A stretch of 7,434 bases of DNA, from NCBI GenBank assembly GCA_000715855.1, contig KL571330.1, positions 4,866-12,299 of the forward strand, written 5' to 3'. The stretch comes from Actinoplanes liguriensis. Its GTDB lineage: Bacteria; Actinomycetota; Actinomycetes; Mycobacteriales; Micromonosporaceae. Below the pieces are notes generated by a model. It made no database searches. It saw only the letters and a program-made list of their open reading frames with translations, and had not been told where the DNA came from. The position numbers and the translations under genes are program-made. Below are positions 6,360 through 7,434 of the stretch, piece after piece (position 1 is the first letter of the stretch; every line of letters starts with the position of its first letter).

Positions 6360-6373
6360 TCACGCCAGCGTGA
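6360..6373. promoter_or_regulatory. 14-bp palindrome TCACGC-CA-GCGTGA in the intergenic gap
   Basis: The arms are perfect 6-bp inverted repeats around a 2-bp centre. The site is 37 bases upstream of the membrane-protein ATG and 33 bases after the stop of the PHP gene on the minus strand. The 2-bp centre is too tight for an RNA hairpin, so an operator for a dimeric repressor is the likelier reading, but chance cannot be excluded in DNA this GC-rich. Confidence 0.25.
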
Positions 6374-6405
6374 GTCTTCTTGGTAACGCCAGCACTACCG
6401 ACAAC

Positions 6406-7434
6406 TCAGGCCACGTCGATGAAGATGGGATTCGCATACAGCCAGGTGTCCAGCCACGGGTCCCCGTCACCCGGGGTGTGGGCGATCGGGCCGTGCGGGT
6501 CGATGCGGGCCCCCAGCAGGCCCGCGCCGTGCCGGTTCCCGTCCGAGCCCCGGACGCGGACGTAACCAGAGGAGGTGACCTTGCCCAGTGCGATACGAAC
6601 CGTGTAACGACCGCTGCGCCGGGAGACGTCCACGGTCTCGACGACGCGGGTGTCCGGCGCGCGCCACGAGTCCGAGTCCGTCGCCGGGCGACCGGTGACC
6701 AGGCCATGGATGACATCCAGATGGGCGAGCTTCGGGAGCACGCCGTGGAAGTTCGGCCGCGACGCGCTGTCCACGGTGACGGTCAGCGTGATCCGCTCGC
6801 CGCGCCGCACGCGCAACCGGCCACCGAGCGTCGCCGAGCGACCCTGCTGGGAGGACAGTCGCACGTCGAGCCCGTCCACGAGCTGGCCGTGGTCGACCCA
6901 CACCCGGCCCGCGCGCAGGCCCGCCATCACCTCGCGATATCCGTAACGGGTGACGCCCACGTGCGTCCGGGAGAACTGTCCCGGCCAGAAGTCGCTGCCG
7001 GGCTGCTCGACGCCGGTCTCGATCGGGTCCGGCACCTTGCCGAGGCTGTCGAAGGTGGCCCCGGCGGGGTAATCGCCGTTGCGCAGCGTGTCGTGGACGG
7101 TCCGGTGGTTGTCCGAGTTGGTGGTGATCGAGAAGAGCCGGCCCTCGGCGAGCAGGGCGTCCCACAGACCGCCGACCGTGGCGGTCATCCAGTCGAAGCC
7201 GCCGTAGGTGACGTAGGCCTCGATCGGGTAACCGGGGTGGGACTGGGCGGAGGGCTTGTTCTCGTATTCACCGCGGATGCTGTTCGCGCCACGCAGCCCG
7301 GGCAGCGCCGCACCTTGGGCGCCGGGCGCGCCCTCCATCCCGATCATGATGTCGGGCGCCGCGTCCCGCCAGGCGCGCAGCTCGTGCGGGGAGTCGATGC
7401 CGAGCCGCGACGGGTGGTTGGCGAGCACCAGCGC
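6406..7434 (-). CDS. PHP-domain metallophosphoesterase (CehA/McbA-like), N-terminus outside the window
   Basis: This is the C-terminal 342 residues of a metal-dependent hydrolase of the PHP (polymerase and histidinol phosphatase) superfamily. The frame runs through the right edge (…ALVLANHPSR), so the GTG at 7428 is an internal Val codon and not a start. ANHPSR has a histidine at 7414-7416 of the kind used for metal binding. MIGMEGAPG follows. DWMTATVGGLWDALLAEGR leads to ITTNSDNH, whose Asp (7111-7113) and His (7105-7107) are the usual last metal ligands. After about residue 175 of the visible part comes a beta-rich region ending in GYVRVRGSDGN and DPWLDTWLYANPIFID, a conserved tail in actinobacterial members. 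Such proteins are often exported, but the N-terminus that would show a signal is missing. The substrate is unknown; phosphoesters are the family norm. It ends in TGA at 6406, upstream of the membrane-protein gene. Confidence 0.83.
   Translation of the reverse strand, partial: ALVLANHPSRLGIDSPHELRAWRDAAPDIMIGMEGAPGAQGAALPGLRGANSIRGEYENKPSAQSHPGYPIEAYVTYGGFDWMTATVGGLWDALLAEGRLFSITTNSDNHRTVHDTLRNGDYPAGATFDSLGKVPDPIETGVEQPGSDFWPGQFSRTHVGVTRYGYREVMAGLRAGRVWVDHGQLVDGLDVRLSSQQGRSATLGGRLRVRRGERITLTVTVDSASRPNFHGVLPKLAHLDVIHGLVTGRPATDSDSWRAPDTRVVETVDVSRRSGRYTVRIALGKVTSSGYVRVRGSDGNRHGAGLLGARIDPHGPIAHTPGDGDPWLDTWLYANPIFIDVA

Noticed and set aside
5523..6386. 287-codon plus-strand frame opposite the membrane-protein gene
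   Set aside because: Its product is a hydrophilic string rich in Arg, Gln, His, Asp and Gly with no recognisable fold. The minus strand gives a coherent multi-helix protein with an internal duplication.

Overview
The window is uniformly GC-rich with strongly GC-biased third codon positions and Ala/Arg/Pro/Gly-rich proteins. It uses GTG starts and carries gene families common in filamentous actinobacteria, so it most likely comes from an actinomycete chromosome. I cannot name the genus. I see no rRNA, tRNA, CRISPR array, insertion sequence, integrase or phage gene.

Left part, plus strand (1-4037): the C-terminal two thirds of a ketopantoate-reductase-family protein runs in from the left edge. 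After 89 bases comes a large fused flavin/iron-sulfur dehydrogenase of the D-2-hydroxyacid (D-lactate/D-2-hydroxyglutarate, YdiJ-like) type. Its stop codon overlaps the ATG of a small GNAT acetyltransferase, so these two are very likely co-transcribed and translationally coupled.

Middle part, plus strand (3978-5410): a degenerate tandem array of four 42-44 bp units starts inside the 3' end of the acetyltransferase gene and fills the following spacer. Next is a secreted or membrane-anchored protein of unknown function. It has a signal-like N-terminus, five tandem pentapeptide repeats, a body resembling a beta-propeller, a Pro/Ser linker and a C-terminal membrane helix.

Right part, minus strand (5580-7434): reading leftwards from the right edge there is the C-terminal portion of a PHP-type metallophosphoesterase, then after 82 bases a polytopic membrane protein with an internal duplication. 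This pair converges on the propeller gene. The 169-base convergent spacer holds four perfect 8-bp units that form a textbook G-quadruplex pattern on the minus strand.

The genes look like ordinary metabolic and cell-envelope genes. Nothing here amounts to a clear new defence, mobile or biosynthetic system. The points most worth a second look are structural: the 43-bp array that supplies the tail of the acetyltransferase, the G4 repeat between convergent genes, the pentapeptide repeat after the signal sequence, and the duplicated membrane module.
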